A program made the translations under genes and the position numbers. Below are positions 40,842-41,096 of a stretch of DNA of 41,096 nucleotides, in pieces (position 1 is the first letter of the stretch; each line of letters starts with the position of its first letter). The notes below the pieces were generated by a model that saw nothing but the letters and a program-made list of their open reading frames with translations, did no database searches and was not told the DNA's origin. This DNA is from Pseudomonas agarici (GTDB lineage: Bacteria > Pseudomonadota > Gammaproteobacteria > Pseudomonadales > Pseudomonadaceae), in NCBI RefSeq assembly GCF_900109755.1, contig NZ_FOAR01000036.1:1-41096 (forward strand). Direction: 5' to 3'.

Positions 40842-41096
40842 TCAGCCCATCAACGCCATCAACTGACGTGCGCCAAGCACGTTAATCGCTCTTTTCAGGT
40901 TGTAGGCGTTCACCGCCAGGGCCATTTCAGCCCTCGTGCCCTCAAGCTGTCGCAGTAAGAAGCGAGCGTTGCCAAATAACCACTGTTTAAGGTTGCCGAA
41001 GGGATGCTCGACGATGGATCTTCGGCTGACCATCATTTCGGGGTGCGCCTGCATTCGCTGTTCCATCCGCTCGAAAGCCTTTTCGTGCAGGTGGCG
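40842..41096 (-). CDS. IS1182-family transposase, C-terminal part (runs off the window)
   Basis: The last 84 codons of a DDE transposase, open to the window edge, with a TGA stop at 40842. The conserved C-terminal block is present: SRRSIVEHPFGNLKQWLFG contains the catalytic Glu in VEHPFG, followed by LEGTRAEMALAVNAYNLKR, as in IS1182 elements. It is probably the same kind of element as at 1-343. Confidence 0.87.
   Translation of the reverse strand, partial: RHLHEKAFERMEQRMQAHPEMMVSRRSIVEHPFGNLKQWLFGNARFLLRQLEGTRAEMALAVNAYNLKRAINVLGARQLMALMG

Larger units (their letters stand above)
40745..41096 (-). mobile_element. IS1182-family insertion sequence, transposase-end part (partial)
   Basis: Begins with the 16-bp inverted repeat CAGACTGTGTGAAAAC, then a hairpin (40781-40807), then the end of a transposase on the minus strand that runs off the window. 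It has the same orientation as the IS at the left edge. The two fragments cover opposite ends of the element and do not overlap, so identity of the two copies cannot be proved from this window. Confidence 0.85.

Overview
The window is about 41 kb of Pseudomonas chromosome, most likely from the P. fluorescens group. The evidence is the glpD-glpR-glpK-glpF block, the aatJQMP/aauSR acidic amino acid system, the argF - grxD - bfrB - bfd - peroxiredoxin gene order, Pseudomonas-type ArgR, GlpR and AauR sites, and short REP-like repeats. Protein-coding density is high. I see no tRNA, rRNA, CRISPR array, phage or integron.

Both edges lie inside an IS1182-family insertion sequence. The left edge (1-343) carries the start of a transposase, and the right edge (40745-41096) carries the end of one, in the same orientation. 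The outer ends share a perfect 16-bp inverted repeat (328-343 and 40745-40760). The segment is therefore bounded by two direct-repeat IS copies, which is also what a draft contig broken at IS copies looks like. The left IS has cut the 3' half off a GH3 beta-glucosidase gene. The right IS sits in the terminator of a peroxiredoxin gene.

Region by region: 324-5022 holds the broken glycosidase, a LuxR-type regulator, a nitrilase-fold amidohydrolase and an APC permease. 5077-13416 is a tightly overlapping minus-strand operon. It encodes REC-PAS-GGDEF-EAL, REC-GGDEF-EAL, a periplasmic di-haem cytochrome c peroxidase/MauG-like protein, a membrane histidine kinase and a REC-histidine kinase. A divergent REC protein with a degenerate HD-GYP domain follows (13665-15017). 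This looks like a redox-linked phosphorelay controlling c-di-GMP and is my best candidate for an undescribed system. 15195-18492 holds metR, an exported alpha/beta hydrolase, a DsbA/FrnE-like protein and glpM. 18494-25170 is aauR-aauS and aatP-aatM-aatQ-aatJ, with a sigma-54 promoter and two AauR-type boxes upstream of aatJ. 25487-30713 is the glycerol regulon with GlpR-type operators. ybaK and a PhzF-family gene follow.

32652-35656 is a visibly AT-richer, isolated adenylation-carrier-reductase (A-T-R) gene. Its reading frame breaks at a T6 run (T TTT TTG) in the carrier-protein motif. A -1 shift exactly there restores a canonical phosphopantetheine motif. It may be a sequencing error, a phase-variable or broken gene, or recoding.

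The right part (35641-40710) is conserved housekeeping: an FbpC/PotA-like ABC ATPase overlapping argF, a small conserved protein, grxD, bacterioferritin bfrB with its ferredoxin bfd (Fur-type box over its promoter), and a 2-Cys peroxiredoxin.
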